Positions 6,389 to 6,776 of a stretch of DNA of 6,776 nt are shown in pieces; the stretch's first letter is position 1, and the number at the start of each line of letters is the position of its first letter. The notes beneath the pieces are model-generated. The model did no database searches. It saw only the letters and a list, made by a program, of their open reading frames with translations, and was not told the origin of the DNA. A program made the translations under genes and the position numbers. The stretch is taken from contig CAIUAS010000076.1 of assembly GCA_903897205.1 (NCBI GenBank), positions 1 to 6,776 of the forward strand, read 5' to 3'. Origin of the DNA: an uncultured Gammaproteobacteria bacterium (GTDB lineage Bacteria > Pseudomonadota > Gammaproteobacteria > CAIUAS01).

Positions 6389-6776
6389 TCAGGATCATAT
6401 TCTTTACCATCATAGCCATGCTCTGGAGTAGAGTCACTGTTTTCAGCTTCACTGTCGGAAGGCTCTTCTGGGCAGAAAATTTCATTAAGCTCATTTTTTT
6501 CTAGTAAATCATCTAAAATATTTTTATCAGAGTCCTGTAGCCAACCATGTTTTTGTAAATATTCTAGCTCATCCTGCATGTCATAATTAGCTTTTATATC
6601 TTGAATTACTTGGTTTATGATCGTTTCTTTTAATGAACAAATAGCCTCGTGATTGCAATTCGATTGATCTAAAAGAATTAATACACTATATCGCTTTGGT
6701 GTCTGTTTTATCTCTCTGCATTGACGGCCGATAGTTAAAAGAATGTCGGCAGTTTGTTTTTTTATAAACGCATTGG
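6361..6776 (-). CDS. Upstream part of the same disrupted gene, truncated by the window edge
   Basis: The frame is open from the window edge to the TAA at 6361-6363, about 137 codons. The only ATG is at 6579, but the frame is open above it with ordinary coding content (for example IGRQCREIKQTPKRYSVLIL), so the gene starts outside the window. The residues before the stop hold an acidic Ser/Asp/Glu tract (CPEEPSDSEAENSDST) and end NGHNYWKK, where the two lysines are the A6 tract. Shifting to the -1 frame there continues directly into the long open frame below it. The two pieces together would exceed 670 residues. The product is unknown. The alternative is a separate protein that truly ends here with an acidic tail. 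Confidence 0.6.
   Translation of the reverse strand, partial: NAFIKKQTADILLTIGRQCREIKQTPKRYSVLILLDQSNCNHEAICSLKETIINQVIQDIKANYDMQDELEYLQKHGWLQDSDKNILDDLLEKNELNEIFCPEEPSDSEAENSDSTPEHGYDGKEYDPENGHNYWKK

Noticed and set aside
1..6776. CRISPR arrays, tRNA or rRNA genes, riboswitches
   Set aside because: No regularly spaced repeats, cloverleaf-like sequence or rRNA-like stretch was seen on either strand by eye.

Overview
The window suggests a moderately AT-rich gammaproteobacterium, most likely an intracellular member of the Legionellales (the Legionella, Coxiella, Berkiella and Rickettsiella group). Three things point there. The first gene has a promoter carrying a near-perfect tandem PmrA-type box, the element that controls many Dot/Icm effector genes in Legionella and Coxiella. 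That gene's product looks like a secreted, multi-domain effector. The housekeeping genes lpdA and rimI are of proteobacterial type. The genus cannot be fixed from the sequence alone.

Layout. Positions 111-2414 (minus strand) hold a 767-residue protein. It has an N-terminal region resembling PARG-type macrodomains (ADP-ribose glycohydrolases), a long Pro/Gln/Asn-rich linker with internal repeats, and a helical, charged C-terminal domain. A hairpin overlaps its stop codon. Upstream lie a strong ribosome binding site, a TATAAT -10 box and the PmrA-type box (2480-2496). Positions 2541-2755 (plus strand) are a decayed IS630-family transposase fragment that needs all three reading frames. A short stretch resembling part of it recurs at 27-61, so the effector-like gene may be bracketed by insertion-sequence debris.

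Positions 2888-4315 and 4302-4754 (plus strand) are lpdA (dihydrolipoyl dehydrogenase) and rimI (ribosomal protein S18 N-acetyltransferase), which overlap by 14 bases. The lpdA promoter region has an 11-bp-period direct repeat of its own.

Positions 4751-6776 (minus strand) run into the window edge and converge on rimI with overlapping stop codons. This looks like one large gene of unknown function whose reading frame is broken, or recoded, at a six-A tract near 6365-6370. The upstream frame is open from the window edge to a stop at 6361-6363. The downstream frame is open from 6388 to 4751 but has no ATG, GTG or TTG codon before 5797. The product has two Ser/Asp/Glu-rich acidic tracts and short basic clusters near the C terminus, and could also be an effector.

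The central lpdA-rimI block is metabolism and translation. The two flanking minus-strand genes look like accessory, host-interaction genes. The most interesting unit is the PmrA-box plus PARG-like macrodomain protein.
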